Counted from the first letter of the stretch, positions 50,965 to 60,214 are shown. The stretch is 64,000 bases of DNA from Klebsiella ornithinolytica NBRC 105727 = ATCC 31898 (GCF_001598295.1 NZ_BCYR01000010.1:186001-250000), one strand, 5' to 3'. Numbers and translations are program-made. Notes: a model not told the origin generated them from the letters alone.

Positions 50965-51885
50965 TCAATAGCGAATCTTCGGATCGATAACGGCGTACAG
51001 CACGTCAACAATCGCGTTAAACAGAATAGTCAGCGCACCGACCAGAATGGTCAGGCTCAGCACCAGCGAATAGTCGCGGTTAAGCGCGCCATTCACAAAC
51101 AGCTGACCGATACCCGGAAGACCGTAGATCGTTTCGATAACCATTGAGCCGGTGATGATCCCCACGAATGCTGGCCCCATATAAGAAAGAACCGGCAGCA
51201 GCGCGGGTTTCAGCGCATGACGTAAAATGATGCGCCGCATCGGCAGCCCTTTGGCTCGCGCGGTGCGGATAAAGTTAGAATGCAGGACCTCAATCATTGA
51301 ACCGCGGGTAATACGCGCGATACTGGCGATATAGGCTAACGATAAGGCCACCATCGGCAGAATCATAAATTTCAGCGCCCCGCCGTTCCAGCCGCCGCCG
51401 GGCAGCCAGTGCAGCGTGATGGCGAATATCATCACCAGCAGCGGCGCAACCACGAAACTGGGTATCACCACGCCGGTCATTGCCACCCCCATGACCGCAT
51501 AATCCCATTTCGTATTCTGCTTCAGGGCCGCAATAACCCCTGCCGTCACGCCGAGAACTACCGCCAACAGGAAGGCGGCCAGCCCTAATTTAGCGGAGAC
51601 CGGGAAGCTCGACGCCACCAGATCGTTTACCGAATAGTCTTTATATTTAAAAGAGGGACCGAAATCACCGTGCGCCAGCTGCTTCAGATAATTGAAGTAC
51701 TGGGTCATGATGGGGTCGTTTAAATGGTATTTGGCTTCAATATTCGCCATCACTTCTGGCGGCAGCGTGCGTTCACCGGTAAATGGACTTCCCGGCGCAA
51801 GACGCATCATGAAGAAAGAGATCGTAATAAGAATAAATAGCGTCGGAATCGCTTCCAGACAGCGACGAAAAATAAATTTTAACAT
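50965..51885 (-). CDS. oppB: Oligopeptide ABC transporter permease OppB
   Basis: The 306-residue permease has six helices and the EAA region (NFIRTARAKGLPMRRIILRHALKPA, about 210-235). The start at 51885 (MLKFIFRRCLEAIP) matches E. coli; the frame upstream reads through the oppA-oppB hairpin and has no homology. It is 84 bp after oppA, with a stem-loop between that may reduce its expression relative to the binding protein. Confidence 0.96.
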   Translation of the reverse strand: MLKFIFRRCLEAIPTLFILITISFFMMRLAPGSPFTGERTLPPEVMANIEAKYHLNDPIMTQYFNYLKQLAHGDFGPSFKYKDYSVNDLVASSFPVSAKLGLAAFLLAVVLGVTAGVIAALKQNTKWDYAVMGVAMTGVVIPSFVVAPLLVMIFAITLHWLPGGGWNGGALKFMILPMVALSLAYIASIARITRGSMIEVLHSNFIRTARAKGLPMRRIILRHALKPALLPVLSYMGPAFVGIITGSMVIETIYGLPGIGQLFVNGALNRDYSLVLSLTILVGALTILFNAIVDVLYAVIDPKIRY

Positions 51886-51935
51886 TGCCCGTACCTTCTG
51901 GCCTGTGCCTATCGAGTGCGATGAATTCAGACACG

Positions 51936-51960
51936 GTGGGGCAAGCGTCGCCTGCCCCAC
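51936..51960 (-). other. Stem-loop between oppA and oppB
   Basis: GTGGGGCA (51936-51943) and TGCCCCAC (51953-51960) form a perfect 8-bp stem with a 9-nt loop in the intercistronic gap. No U-run follows. Such hairpins after the binding-protein gene usually stabilise its message and lower distal expression. Confidence 0.6.
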
Positions 51961-51969
51961 GTATTGCCA

Positions 51970-53601
51970 TTAATGTTTGATAATATAAAGGTTTTTAACG
52001 TAGATATTATCTAACGGGTCTTTACCGGTATAGCCACCCACCCACGGTTTAACCAGACGGGCGTTGACGTAATAGAAGACCGGCACGATCACAGAATCTT
52101 TATCGAGCTGCTGTTCTGCTTGCGCATACAGATCGGCACGCTTCGCGTCATCATTCGTTTGTAATGTTTCGGCGATGATTTTATCGAAAGCCGGGCTCTT
52201 ATAATGAGAGGTGTTATTTGAGCTGTCGCTCAGCATGGTATTCAGGAATGAGGTCGGTTCGTTGTAATCCGCACACCAGCCGGCACGCGCCACGTCGAAG
52301 GTCCCCTGATGACGATTATCGAGGAAGGTTTTCCATTCCTGATTTTCCAGCTTGACGTTAGCACCCAGGTTTTTCTTCCAGATGGACGCCACGGCAATAG
52401 CCAGTTTTTTATGCAGATCGGAAGTGTTATACAGTAAATTAAAGGTCAGCGGTTTATCGGCGGTATATCCGGCTTCCGCCAGCAGTTTTTTCGCTTCTTC
52501 GTTACGCTTGTCCTGAGACCAGGTAAACCACTCTGGTTTGACAACCTTCATGCCATCGGTATACGGCGGTGTATAGCTATAGGCCGGCAGGTCGCCCTGA
52601 TTCTTCACTTTATTAACGATAATATCGCGATCCAGCGCCATTTTCAGCGCGGTACGAACGCGGGCGTCGGTAAACGGTGCTTTCTGGTTATTAATTTCGT
52701 AGTAATAGGTGCAGAGATACGGGTCAACATGGACTTCTTGCGGGATCTCTTTTTTCAGCTTCTGGAACAGTTCAATCGGCATGTTGTTATAGGTCATGTC
52801 GATTTCGCCGCTGCGGTAGCGGTTAACGTCGGTCACTTCGGAAGAAATCGGCAGGTAGGTCACCTGATTAATGACGGTCTTCGCGTTATCCCAGTATTGC
52901 GGATTGCGCTCAAGCACAATACGTTCGTTAACGACCCAGTCTTTCAGCTTATAAGCGCCGTTGGTCACGATATTGGCAGGCTGGGTCCATTTCTCGCCGT
53001 ATTTTTCGATAGCGGCTTTTGGCACCGGAGAAACGGATGGGTGAACGAGGAGTTTATAGAAATAAGGAACCGGTTCGCTCAGCGTCACTTCGAAGGTTTT
53101 ATCATCAATCGCTTTGACGCCCAGATCGGTGATCGGCTTTTTGCCCGCGATAATGTCATCAACGTTCAGCAGGTGGCCATATTGCAGGTAGCTTGCGTAA
53201 GGTGAAGCGGTTTTGGGATCCGCCAGACGCTGCCAGCTATAAACGAAATCTTGCGCGGTAACCGGCGTGCCATCGGACCATTTGGCATCTTTGCGCAGAT
53301 GGAAGGTCCAGACTTTAAAATCTTTATTATCCCAGGATTCTGCGGCCCCAGGGATCGGATGGCCTTGAATATCGCCAATCACTAACCCTTCAAACAAATC
53401 GCGGTTAATGTTGGATTCCGGAACGCCTTCAATTTTATGCGGGTCCAGGGATTGCACTTCTGCGCCGTTATTACGTACCAGCGATTGTTTATCCGCCAGC
53501 TGCACCCCTGCAGGTACATCCGCTGCCATGGCAACATTCGCGGTAATTAGCGCAGACAAAATCCCCGCGGCTACCAGACTTTTTTTGGTGATGATGGTCA
53601 T
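51970..53601 (-). CDS. oppA: Periplasmic oligopeptide-binding protein OppA
   Basis: OppA binds peptides of two to five residues with little side-chain preference and delivers them to OppBCDF, including recycled cell-wall peptides. The 543-residue precursor has a signal peptide (1-26, ending ANVAMA) and the extracellular solute-binding family 5 signature (YGHLLNVDDIIAGKKPI region and WTFHLRKDAKWSDGTPV). It is the first gene of the operon. A possible GcvB pairing site overlaps its ribosome site. Confidence 0.97.
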   Translation of the reverse strand: MTIITKKSLVAAGILSALITANVAMAADVPAGVQLADKQSLVRNNGAEVQSLDPHKIEGVPESNINRDLFEGLVIGDIQGHPIPGAAESWDNKDFKVWTFHLRKDAKWSDGTPVTAQDFVYSWQRLADPKTASPYASYLQYGHLLNVDDIIAGKKPITDLGVKAIDDKTFEVTLSEPVPYFYKLLVHPSVSPVPKAAIEKYGEKWTQPANIVTNGAYKLKDWVVNERIVLERNPQYWDNAKTVINQVTYLPISSEVTDVNRYRSGEIDMTYNNMPIELFQKLKKEIPQEVHVDPYLCTYYYEINNQKAPFTDARVRTALKMALDRDIIVNKVKNQGDLPAYSYTPPYTDGMKVVKPEWFTWSQDKRNEEAKKLLAEAGYTADKPLTFNLLYNTSDLHKKLAIAVASIWKKNLGANVKLENQEWKTFLDNRHQGTFDVARAGWCADYNEPTSFLNTMLSDSSNNTSHYKSPAFDKIIAETLQTNDDAKRADLYAQAEQQLDKDSVIVPVFYYVNARLVKPWVGGYTGKDPLDNIYVKNLYIIKH

Positions 53602-53615
53602 TGTGTTGTTACTCC
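53602..53615 (-). promoter_or_regulatory. oppA ribosome site with GcvB-type CA-rich target
   Basis: On the minus strand GGAG is followed by TAACAACACA and the oppA ATG. GcvB represses oppA in enteric bacteria by pairing a G/U-rich region with such C/A-rich stretches. The gcvB gene is not in the window, so this is an inference from the target sequence. Confidence 0.5.
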
Positions 53616-54354
53616 ATTCATTATAATTACTGGCTATTTAACCAGCCTGTTTTTTTCCCCTTACGGGATTCTGTACAGTGCAGGAGTTTATGCTGCTGTC
53701 AGACGTTACTGCTTGCTATCACCGACTTATTTATTACGGCCGCTCAAACGGCGACCTTGGCGTCGATTCTTTTATCCCCTGTTGCGGGGCGTTTTCAGCC
53801 GTAATGAGTTATTTAATAATAATTCTCATTTACGTGTATTATTCAGTTAGCGATCACGGCGGAAAGTACCAAAAGGCCATCTCATCCGCCAATGCAATTT
53901 GCAAATATGTTACCGGATTCTCTTTTATGGTTTTCTCTGCGCCGCTATCTTGCCCTGTCTTTCAGCGTGAAAATCATTAAAGAATTTAGTTTTCATACAG
54001 ATACTGTCAACAGCCCGTTATGGGTGTCCCATAACCACGCGAAGATGCATTTTTGTACGAAAATTTAACAATCGGTTATTATTTAGCACATTCATCTGCC
54101 CCGGTTATGAAATTACTAATATCATTTCAATTATGCGACGGCAAGCACCAGAGAATGATGTGAAGAAAATAACAGTGGCGGAGGGGGGATAAAAAGAGAG
54201 GAGACGTTCGATAATTTTCACAACAATTTGATAAATAAGAACATTTAAAGGTATTACAGAAAGCTATCTTGTACCGCCTTTTCCGCTTTATGGATATGTT
54301 TTGCTAATAATGAAGCAAACGCGGAGCGCTGGGCTCCGCATCGCGCAGGCTCGT
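53616..54354. other. Long gene-free region between oppA and ychE
   Basis: About 740 bp without a convincing gene; a 100-codon frame starting near 53678 has no ribosome site or family. The segment contains an AT-rich stretch (AATAATAATTCTCATTTAC near 53814), a perfect inverted repeat at 54017-54035, and a hairpin after ychE (GCGGAGC/GCTCCGC near 54321-54338). E. coli also has an unusually long oppA upstream region, so control elements are likely. Confidence 0.5.
54017..54035. promoter_or_regulatory. Perfect 8-bp inverted repeat upstream of oppA
   Basis: GTTATGGG, TGT and CCCATAAC read as an exact inverted repeat about 416 bp before the oppA start. It lacks a U-run on either strand. It could be an operator or a leader hairpin. 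Confidence 0.35.
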
Positions 54355-55002
54355 TTAACTCACCAGGCCGGGAAACAGCGCTTTTATTCCGGTGACGATA
54401 AACTCAATCCCCAGCGCCATCAGCAACAGCCCCATAATACGCGTGATGACGTTGATGCCGGTCTGCCCTAACAGGCGCACCAGCCATGGCGCCATGCGGA
54501 AAATCCCCCAGCAGCATAAGGCAAACAGGGCAATGGCAAGGGAGAACCCTAAAAGGTAGGTTACCGTGTGGTAGCGCGTTCCCCAGACGATAGTCGAGCT
54601 GATTGCGCCCGGCCCTGCCATCAACGGCAGCGCCAACGGCACGACGCCAATACTTTCACGAATTGCGGTTTCCGATTTTTCCTGCTTGTTTTGTTTGTCC
54701 TCGCCGAGTTTGCCGCTGATCATCGACATCGCAATCGTCACGACCAGGATCCCGCCGGCAATACGGAATGAATCAATAGAGATGCCGAAAATTTGCAAAA
54801 TCGAGTCACCGAGAAACAGCGACGTCAGCAGAATGATGGCGACCGAAAGATTCGCCGTCAGGTTGGTCTTATTGCGGATCACCGCCGTCTGATAACTGGT
54901 CATACTAATGAAGACCGGGATGATGCCTACCGGGTTAACCAGCGCAAATAACCCGATGAAAAACTTGAAGTAGGTTGAAAAATCAAACAACGGTAGAGTC
55001 AC
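54355..55002 (-). CDS. ychE: MarC family inner membrane protein YchE
   Basis: The 215-residue protein has six hydrophobic segments and the MarC/UPF0056 family sequences FKFFIGLFALVNPVGIIPVF and PLALPLMAGPGAIS. It matches E. coli YchE; the transport substrate is unknown. The start is GTG at 55002, supported by GGAG about 7 nt upstream, and the length equals E. coli. The oppA-ychE-adhE neighbourhood is conserved. Confidence 0.92.
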   Translation of the reverse strand: MTLPLFDFSTYFKFFIGLFALVNPVGIIPVFISMTSYQTAVIRNKTNLTANLSVAIILLTSLFLGDSILQIFGISIDSFRIAGGILVVTIAMSMISGKLGEDKQNKQEKSETAIRESIGVVPLALPLMAGPGAISSTIVWGTRYHTVTYLLGFSLAIALFALCCWGIFRMAPWLVRLLGQTGINVITRIMGLLLMALGIEFIVTGIKALFPGLVS

Positions 55003-55192
55003 AGTGCGCTCCGCAGCATCATTAAAAATGGCTGTTGACAGTTAGCCACATAAAATATTCGCGCAGAAGATACGCTTTTTAGCAGCATAATTCATCTCAA
55101 ATATACGTATAGCGGCGACAAAATGGCATGTTATATATTTGTTTCCCCCGGTTACTTATTCACTTAGTTTGCATACCAATTATTACACTTGA

Positions 55193-55206
55193 TTTGACCG
55201 GTCAAA
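55193..55206. promoter_or_regulatory. Perfect palindrome TTTGACCGGTCAAA upstream of adhE
   Basis: A 14-bp exact palindrome lies about 270 bp before the adhE ATG. It looks like a protein operator, but it is not a site I can assign to Cra, Fis, NarL or FNR. Confidence 0.4.
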
Positions 55207-55242
55207 AAACAGACTGCTGAAAGGTGTCAGCTTCGCGCAAAC

Positions 55243-55256
55243 TTGATCTAAATCAC
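55243..55256. promoter_or_regulatory. FNR/CRP-like site upstream of adhE
   Basis: TTGATCTAAATCAC matches nine of ten specified bases of the FNR consensus TTGATnnnnATCAA. AdhE is an anaerobic enzyme, which makes an FNR-type site plausible. It overlaps a CRP-like pattern as well. Confidence 0.45.
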
Positions 55257-55342
55257 GTAAATTATACTCAGAAGTGAGTAACCTTGTTGACACCAAAAGA
55301 GTGCAGCATAGCGGTACCTGAGAATCAAAAAGATCAAGCTTC

Positions 55343-55450
55343 TTTAGTAAATCAATGAAGCCAGCGGCGCCAGAAACGGCACCTTAACATTTAGATGCAA
55401 GCTGTTAACAGCCTGTCTATACTGTCGAATCGAGCTACTGATTTACTAAA
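55343..55450 (+). promoter_or_regulatory. Long-range leader stem near the adhE ribosome site
   Basis: TTTAGTAAATCA (55343-55354) is fully complementary to TGATTTACTAAA (55439-55450), which ends 17 nt before the adhE ribosome site AGGAGAG (55468-55474). Pairing would enclose an 84-nt loop with its own palindrome. E. coli adhE needs RNase III processing of its leader for translation, so such a stem is a credible RNase III substrate. Confidence 0.5.
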
Positions 55451-55477
55451 AAAGTTTAACATTATCAGGAGAGCATT

Positions 55478-58156
55478 ATGGCTGTTACTAATGTCGCTGA
55501 ACTTAACGCACTCGTAGAGCGCGTAAAAAAAGCCCAGCGTGAATATGCCAGTTTCACTCAAGAACAAGTTGATAAGATCTTCCGTGCCGCCGCTTTGGCC
55601 GCCGCAGATGCTCGAATCCCTCTCGCAAAAATGGCCGTAGCCGAATCTGGCATGGGCATTGTCGAAGACAAGGTTATCAAAAACCACTTCGCTTCCGAAT
55701 ATATCTATAACGCATATAAAGATGAAAAGACCTGCGGTGTTCTCTCTGAAGACGACACTTTCGGGACTATCACCATCGCCGAACCTATCGGTATTATCTG
55801 CGGTATCGTTCCGACGACTAACCCGACTTCCACAGCAATCTTCAAATCACTGATCAGCCTGAAGACGCGTAACGCGATCATCTTCTCTCCACATCCGCGT
55901 GCGAAAGATGCGACCAACAAAGCGGCAGATATCGTGCTGCAGGCCGCTATCGCTGCAGGCGCACCGAAAGATCTGATCGGTTGGATCGACCAGCCTTCCG
56001 TTGAGCTGTCTAACGCGCTGATGCATCACCCTGACATTAACCTGATCCTCGCGACCGGCGGTCCAGGCATGGTTAAAGCAGCCTATAGCTCCGGTAAACC
56101 GGCTATCGGCGTGGGTGCAGGTAACACTCCGGTTGTTATTGATGAAACTGCAGACGTTAAGCGCGCGGTCGCTTCCGTACTGATGTCTAAAACCTTTGAT
56201 AACGGCGTTATCTGTGCGTCTGAGCAGTCAGTCGTTGTTGTTGATTCTGTCTATGACGCCGTTCGCGAGCGTTTCGCCAGCCACGGCGGCTACCTGCTGC
56301 AGGGCAAAGAGCTGAAAGCCGTTCAGGACATCATCCTGAAAAATGGCGCACTGAACGCGGCAATCGTAGGTCAGCCGGCATACAAAATTGCTGAACTGGC
56401 AGGCTTCACCGTTCCGGCTACCACCAAGATTCTGATTGGTGAAGTGACCGACGTTGATGAAAGCGAGCCGTTTGCTCACGAAAAACTGTCTCCGACGCTG
56501 GCGATGTACCGCGCGAAGAACTTCGAAGATGCTGTTGATAAAGCTGAAAAACTGGTTGCGATGGGCGGTATCGGTCATACCTCTTGCCTGTACACCGACC
56601 AGGACAACCAGCCGGCTCGCGTTGCCTACTTCGGCCAGATGATGAAAACCGCACGTATCCTGATTAACACCCCGGCTTCTCAGGGTGGTATCGGTGACCT
56701 GTACAACTTTAAACTCGCGCCTTCCCTGACTCTGGGTTGTGGTTCCTGGGGTGGTAACTCCATCTCTGAAAACGTTGGTCCGAAACACCTGATCAACAAG
56801 AAAACCGTTGCTAAGCGAGCTGAAAACATGTTGTGGCACAAACTTCCGAAATCTATCTACTTCCGTCGTGGCTCACTGCCAATCGCACTGGATGAAGTGA
56901 TTACTGATGGTCACAAACGCGCGCTGATTGTGACTGACCGCTTCCTGTTCAACAACGGTTATGCAGACCAGATCACCTCCGTGCTGAAGGCATCCGGCGT
57001 TGAGACTGAAGTCTTCTTCGAAGTTGAAGCTGACCCGACCCTGAGCGTAGTACGTAAAGGTGCGGATCTGGCTAACTCCTTCAAGCCGGACGTTATCATC
57101 GCCCTGGGCGGTGGTTCCCCGATGGATGCCGCGAAAATCATGTGGGTAATGTACGAACATCCGGAAACCCACTTCGAAGACCTGGCGCTGCGCTTTATGG
57201 ACATCCGTAAACGTATCTACAAGTTCCCGAAAATGGGCGTGAAAGCGAAGATGATCGCCGTCACCACCACTTCCGGTACCGGTTCTGAAGTTACGCCATT
57301 CGCCGTTGTTACCGACGATGCAACGGGTCAGAAATATCCGCTGGCTGACTACGCGCTGACTCCGGACGTCGCGATTGTTGATGCTAACCTCGTGATGGAT
57401 ATGCCGAAGTCCCTGTGTGCTTTCGGTGGTCTTGACGCCGTGACTCACGCCCTGGAAGCCTATGTTTCCGTACTGGCATCTGAGTTCTCCGACGGCCAGG
57501 CTCTGCAGGCGCTGAAACTGCTGAAAGAGTACCTGCCAGCGTCCTACCACGAAGGTTCTAAGAACCCGGTAGCACGTGAACGTGTGCACAGTGCAGCAAC
57601 TATCGCCGGTATCGCGTTTGCTAACGCCTTCCTCGGCGTATGTCACTCCATGGCGCACAAACTGGGTTCTCAGTTCCACATTCCGCACGGACTGGCTAAC
57701 GCCCTGCTGATTTGTAACGTGATTCGTTACAACGCGAATGACAACCCGACCAAGCAGACTGCATTCAGCCAGTACGACCGTCCGCAGGCACGCCGTCGCT
57801 ACGCTGAAATCGCGGACCACCTGGGTCTGAGCGCACCGGGCGACCGTACCGCAGCGAAAATTGAAAAACTGCTGGCATGGCTGGAAAGCCTGAAGGCTGA
57901 ACTGGGTATTCCTAAGTCTATCCGTGAAGCCGGCGTACAGGAAGCTGACTTCCTGGCCCACGTTGACAAGCTGTCTGAAGATGCATTCGATGACCAGTGC
58001 ACCGGCGCTAACCCGCGCTATCCGCTGATTGCCGAGCTGAAACAGATTCTGCTGGATACCTTCTACGGTAACGAGTTCAGCGAAGGTGAAACTGCCGCGA
58101 AGAAAGAGACCGCAGCAGCGCCAAAAGCCGATAAAAAAGCGAAGAAATCTGCTTAA
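55478..58156 (+). CDS. adhE: Bifunctional acetaldehyde-CoA/alcohol dehydrogenase
   Basis: AdhE reduces acetyl-CoA to acetaldehyde and then ethanol with two NADH during fermentation. The 892-residue protein has an N-terminal aldehyde dehydrogenase domain (about 1-440) with the catalytic Cys in DNGVICASEQS near 246. The C-terminal iron alcohol dehydrogenase (about 450-870) has GGGSPMDAAKIMW near 546 and the iron-binding FGGLDAVTHALEAY and HSMAHKLGSQFHIPHGLAN segments. It forms spirosome filaments in E. coli. AGGAGAG precedes the ATG. The tail is unusually Lys/Ala rich (KKETAAAPKADKKAKKSA). Confidence 0.98.
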   Translation: MAVTNVAELNALVERVKKAQREYASFTQEQVDKIFRAAALAAADARIPLAKMAVAESGMGIVEDKVIKNHFASEYIYNAYKDEKTCGVLSEDDTFGTITIAEPIGIICGIVPTTNPTSTAIFKSLISLKTRNAIIFSPHPRAKDATNKAADIVLQAAIAAGAPKDLIGWIDQPSVELSNALMHHPDINLILATGGPGMVKAAYSSGKPAIGVGAGNTPVVIDETADVKRAVASVLMSKTFDNGVICASEQSVVVVDSVYDAVRERFASHGGYLLQGKELKAVQDIILKNGALNAAIVGQPAYKIAELAGFTVPATTKILIGEVTDVDESEPFAHEKLSPTLAMYRAKNFEDAVDKAEKLVAMGGIGHTSCLYTDQDNQPARVAYFGQMMKTARILINTPASQGGIGDLYNFKLAPSLTLGCGSWGGNSISENVGPKHLINKKTVAKRAENMLWHKLPKSIYFRRGSLPIALDEVITDGHKRALIVTDRFLFNNGYADQITSVLKASGVETEVFFEVEADPTLSVVRKGADLANSFKPDVIIALGGGSPMDAAKIMWVMYEHPETHFEDLALRFMDIRKRIYKFPKMGVKAKMIAVTTTSGTGSEVTPFAVVTDDATGQKYPLADYALTPDVAIVDANLVMDMPKSLCAFGGLDAVTHALEAYVSVLASEFSDGQALQALKLLKEYLPASYHEGSKNPVARERVHSAATIAGIAFANAFLGVCHSMAHKLGSQFHIPHGLANALLICNVIRYNANDNPTKQTAFSQYDRPQARRRYAEIADHLGLSAPGDRTAAKIEKLLAWLESLKAELGIPKSIREAGVQEADFLAHVDKLSEDAFDDQCTGANPRYPLIAELKQILLDTFYGNEFSEGETAAKKETAAAPKADKKAKKSA

Positions 58157-58176
58157 TCGACTCTGATAACGCTGGT

Positions 58177-58208
58177 AAAAGCCCCATCTCCGGATGGGGC
58201 TTTTTTTT
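58177..58208 (+). terminator. adhE terminator
   Basis: GCCCCATC (58181-58188) and GATGGGGC (58193-58200) form a strong stem followed by eight T residues. It is 21 bp after the adhE stop. Confidence 0.93.
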
Positions 58209-58510
58209 ATCTCATTCCGGTAGAGCATGACCGGATAAGCGATCGCAAACGCTTTTTCCTGACGCGCATTGCGACCTGGATATCTACGCTAACGCTGTTG
58301 ACGGTTTGTTTTCGGCGGCACGGCATCCTGGTCAGGCTCATTACGCCCTCATGCCGTTGATACCCGGTCAGGAGAAGCCCGTCGCGGAGAATCGTCAGCA
58401 GCAGGCGTGCCAGGCATAACCCGTTCCGGGGAAAGGTCAGGACATCGGTTCACAGTAAAGAGACGCAGCAGGCGCCATACAGGCGCCTGGGTGGGGAATG
58501 ATGTGGACGA
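58209..58510. other. Gene-free region between adhE and tdk
   Basis: About 300 bp. It holds the short inverted repeat TCCGGT/ACCGGA (58216-58235) and the perfect hairpin CAGGCGCC/GGCGCCTG (58469-58489, 5-nt loop), 22 bp past the tdk stop. That hairpin may stop or protect the tdk message, although no U-run follows. Short open frames in the middle show no known protein; I see no insertion sequence. Confidence 0.5.
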
Positions 58511-59128
58511 TTAGCAGGGGCGATGTTTACTCTGCACCCGGGTCAGCGAGCCTTCACTTAACGCCTCTTTATAATGTTTACGGCAGACGGAAACATAGCG
58601 CTCATTCCCGCCAATCACGACCTGCTCGCCTTCATTATATGGCCGACCTTCCTGATCGAGACGCAGCACCATGCTCGCTTTACGTCCGCAGAAGCAGATC
58701 GTTTTTAATTCAACCAGCTTATCGGACCACGCTAATAAATACTGACTGCCAATAAACAACTCGCCACGGAAATCCGTACGCAGGCCGTAACACAACACCG
58801 GAATATCCAGCCGATCGACGACTTCAGACAATTCATGTACCTGCTCGCGGGTCAGAAACTGACTCTCATCCACCAGGACACAATGAACAGGCTGTTGCGC
58901 ATGCTCGGCCGCAATATCGCTAAAGAGCGAGGTCTGAGGGTTAAACAGGCGGGCTGGCGAGGAGAGACCAATTCTTGAACTGACCTTACCTGAACCAAAG
59001 CGGTCATCAATCTCGGCGGTATAAACCAGGGCACGCATGCCTCGCTCTTGGTAATTGTATGACGACTGTAACAAAGCGGTCGACTTACCTGCATTCATTG
59101 CAGAATAGTAGAAATAAAGTTGAGCCAT
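58511..59128 (-). CDS. tdk: Thymidine kinase
   Basis: Tdk phosphorylates thymidine (and deoxyuridine) in nucleoside salvage. The 205-residue type II enzyme has Walker [10 protein letters not shown] (9-17), the LVDESQFL Walker B segment near 86, the [12 protein letters not shown] zinc cysteines near 145 and CRKH near 183. The start at 59128 ([12 protein letters not shown]) gives the E. coli length; an ATG four codons upstream is less likely. It is divergent from hns with a 560 bp gap. Confidence 0.96.
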   Translation of the reverse strand: MAQLYFYYSAMNAGKSTALLQSSYNYQERGMRALVYTAEIDDRFGSGKVSSRIGLSSPARLFNPQTSLFSDIAAEHAQQPVHCVLVDESQFLTREQVHELSEVVDRLDIPVLCYGLRTDFRGELFIGSQYLLAWSDKLVELKTICFCGRKASMVLRLDQEGRPYNEGEQVVIGGNERYVSVCRKHYKEALSEGSLTRVQSKHRPC

Positions 59129-59688
59129 CGGCTGCATCACCCCAATCAGTGTGTTTTATCGCGGCAAAATTGTAGCATATTTTCCCGTGCTATCCCCCCT
59201 TTCAGCATGGGTATAGCGGCATACGCTATGTCCGTCCCCCCTGCTGATAGATTACGCTTTTTTAATTGAATGCAGGTGCCGGCAATTTGTACAGCCCCCC
59301 CTGGCTGGCGCCCGGCGATTGTCCTTTTGTGCGAATCGTAGCATGAGCCAACCCGCTATAACGTTTTTTGCTCACCAGATTATATTAAAGATTGCCGTTA
59401 CTAATACGCTAATACTCAAGAGGGATATTTATCCCTGCAAAGTATAATTTTACTCCCGGCCAGCAGAGAAAAGCATACTATCTCAGGGTTTTAGCGCAGG
59501 ATTCGGGTCAGGCTATAAGCAAAAAAGATGTGAAGTCGCACGTAGAATTTAACTTAAATTAATTAATTGCTGCGACAAATAACAAGTAATTTTGAATTCC
59601 TTACATTCTCCCCTATTGCACATCCGATTATATCGCTCTATTATTAGTCCAACAAACCACCCCACAATATAAGTTTGAGATTACTACA
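59129..59688. other. tdk-hns divergent intergenic region
   Basis: This 560 bp region is strongly AT-rich toward hns (59520-59600) and holds the hns promoter at 59616-59644. AT-rich curved DNA here would suit H-NS autoregulation. The part near tdk contains C-runs (for example CCCCCCTGG around 59296) with no coding frame. Confidence 0.6.
59616..59644 (+). promoter_or_regulatory. hns promoter
   Basis: TTGCAC (59616-59621) and TATTAT (59639-59644) are separated by 17 bp, with the transcript start expected near 59652, about 37 bp before the ATG. The stretch matches the E. coli hns promoter, which is autoregulated. Confidence 0.75.
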
Positions 59689-60096
59689 ATGAGCGAAGCA
59701 CTTAAAATTTTGAACAACATCCGTACTCTTCGTGCGCAGGCAAGAGAATGCACCCTTGAAACGCTAGAAGAAATGCTGGAAAAATTAGAAGTTGTCGTTA
59801 ACGAACGTCGCGAAGAAGAAAGCGCTGCAGCTGCAGAAATTGAAGAGCGTACTCGTAAACTGCAACAATACCGTGAAATGCTGATTGCAGATGGTATTGA
59901 CCCGAACGAACTGCTGAGCACCATGGCGGCAGTCAAAGCGGGTACTAAAGCTAAACGCGCTGCGCGTCCGGCTAAATACAGCTACGTTGATGAAAACGGC
60001 GAAACCAAAACCTGGACAGGTCAAGGTCGCACCCCGGCAGTGATCAAAAAAGCCATGGACGAGCAGGGTAAAACCCTGGACGATTTCCTGCTGTAA
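59689..60096 (+). CDS. hns: Nucleoid-structuring DNA-binding protein H-NS
   Basis: H-NS coats AT-rich and foreign DNA and silences it. The 135-residue protein has an N-terminal oligomerisation domain (1-about 83, coiled coil with [20 protein letters not shown]), a linker (about 84-95) and the C-terminal DNA-binding domain with the AT-hook-like TWTGQGRTP (about 109-117). The C-terminus (KTLDDFLL) is two residues shorter than E. coli. It is single, with its own promoter and terminator. Confidence 0.97.
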   Translation: MSEALKILNNIRTLRAQARECTLETLEEMLEKLEVVVNERREEESAAAAEIEERTRKLQQYREMLIADGIDPNELLSTMAAVKAGTKAKRAARPAKYSYVDENGETKTWTGQGRTPAVIKKAMDEQGKTLDDFLL

Positions 60097-60117
60097 TCGA
60101 GCATCTGTATTTGAAAA

Positions 60118-60143
60118 ATCCCGCTTCGGCGGGATTTTTTTTA
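60118..60143 (+). terminator. hns terminator
   Basis: ATCCCGC (60118-60124), a TTCG loop and GCGGGAT (60129-60135) are followed by a T-run. The facing galU transcript has a separate hairpin. Confidence 0.93.
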
Positions 60144-60159
60144 TCTGCCGCCCGGCGAT

Positions 60160-60195
60160 ATAAAAAAACCGGGAAACGAAATTCGCTCCCGGTTT
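60160..60195 (-). terminator. galU terminator
   Basis: On the minus strand AAACCGGGA (60195-60187) and TCCCGGTTT (60174-60166) form a stem followed by TTTT. It lies 20 bp after the galU stop. Confidence 0.85.
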
Positions 60196-60214
60196 ATCAT
60201 TAAGCAGAAAACGA

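Larger units (their letters stand above)
55003..55477. other. ychE-adhE divergent intergenic region and adhE leader
   Basis: This 475 bp region contains a perfect palindrome at 55193-55206, an FNR/CRP-like site at 55243-55256, a 12-bp long-range inverted repeat (55343-55354 with 55439-55450) in the probable leader, and the palindrome GCTGTTAACAGC at 55401-55412 between them. E. coli adhE also has a long structured leader. No gene is visible. Confidence 0.6.

Noticed and set aside
53678-53980. 100-codon frame upstream of oppA
   Set aside because: No recognisable domain or credible ribosome site; many rare or low-complexity stretches. It could be leader sequence.
56873-58228. Long open frame antisense to adhE
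   Set aside because: It mirrors the codon bias of adhE, has no ribosome site and matches no protein family; it is a shadow frame.
58209-58510. Remnant of an insertion sequence or pseudogene after adhE
   Set aside because: Translations in all frames gave only short runs without transposase motifs; no terminal repeats were found.
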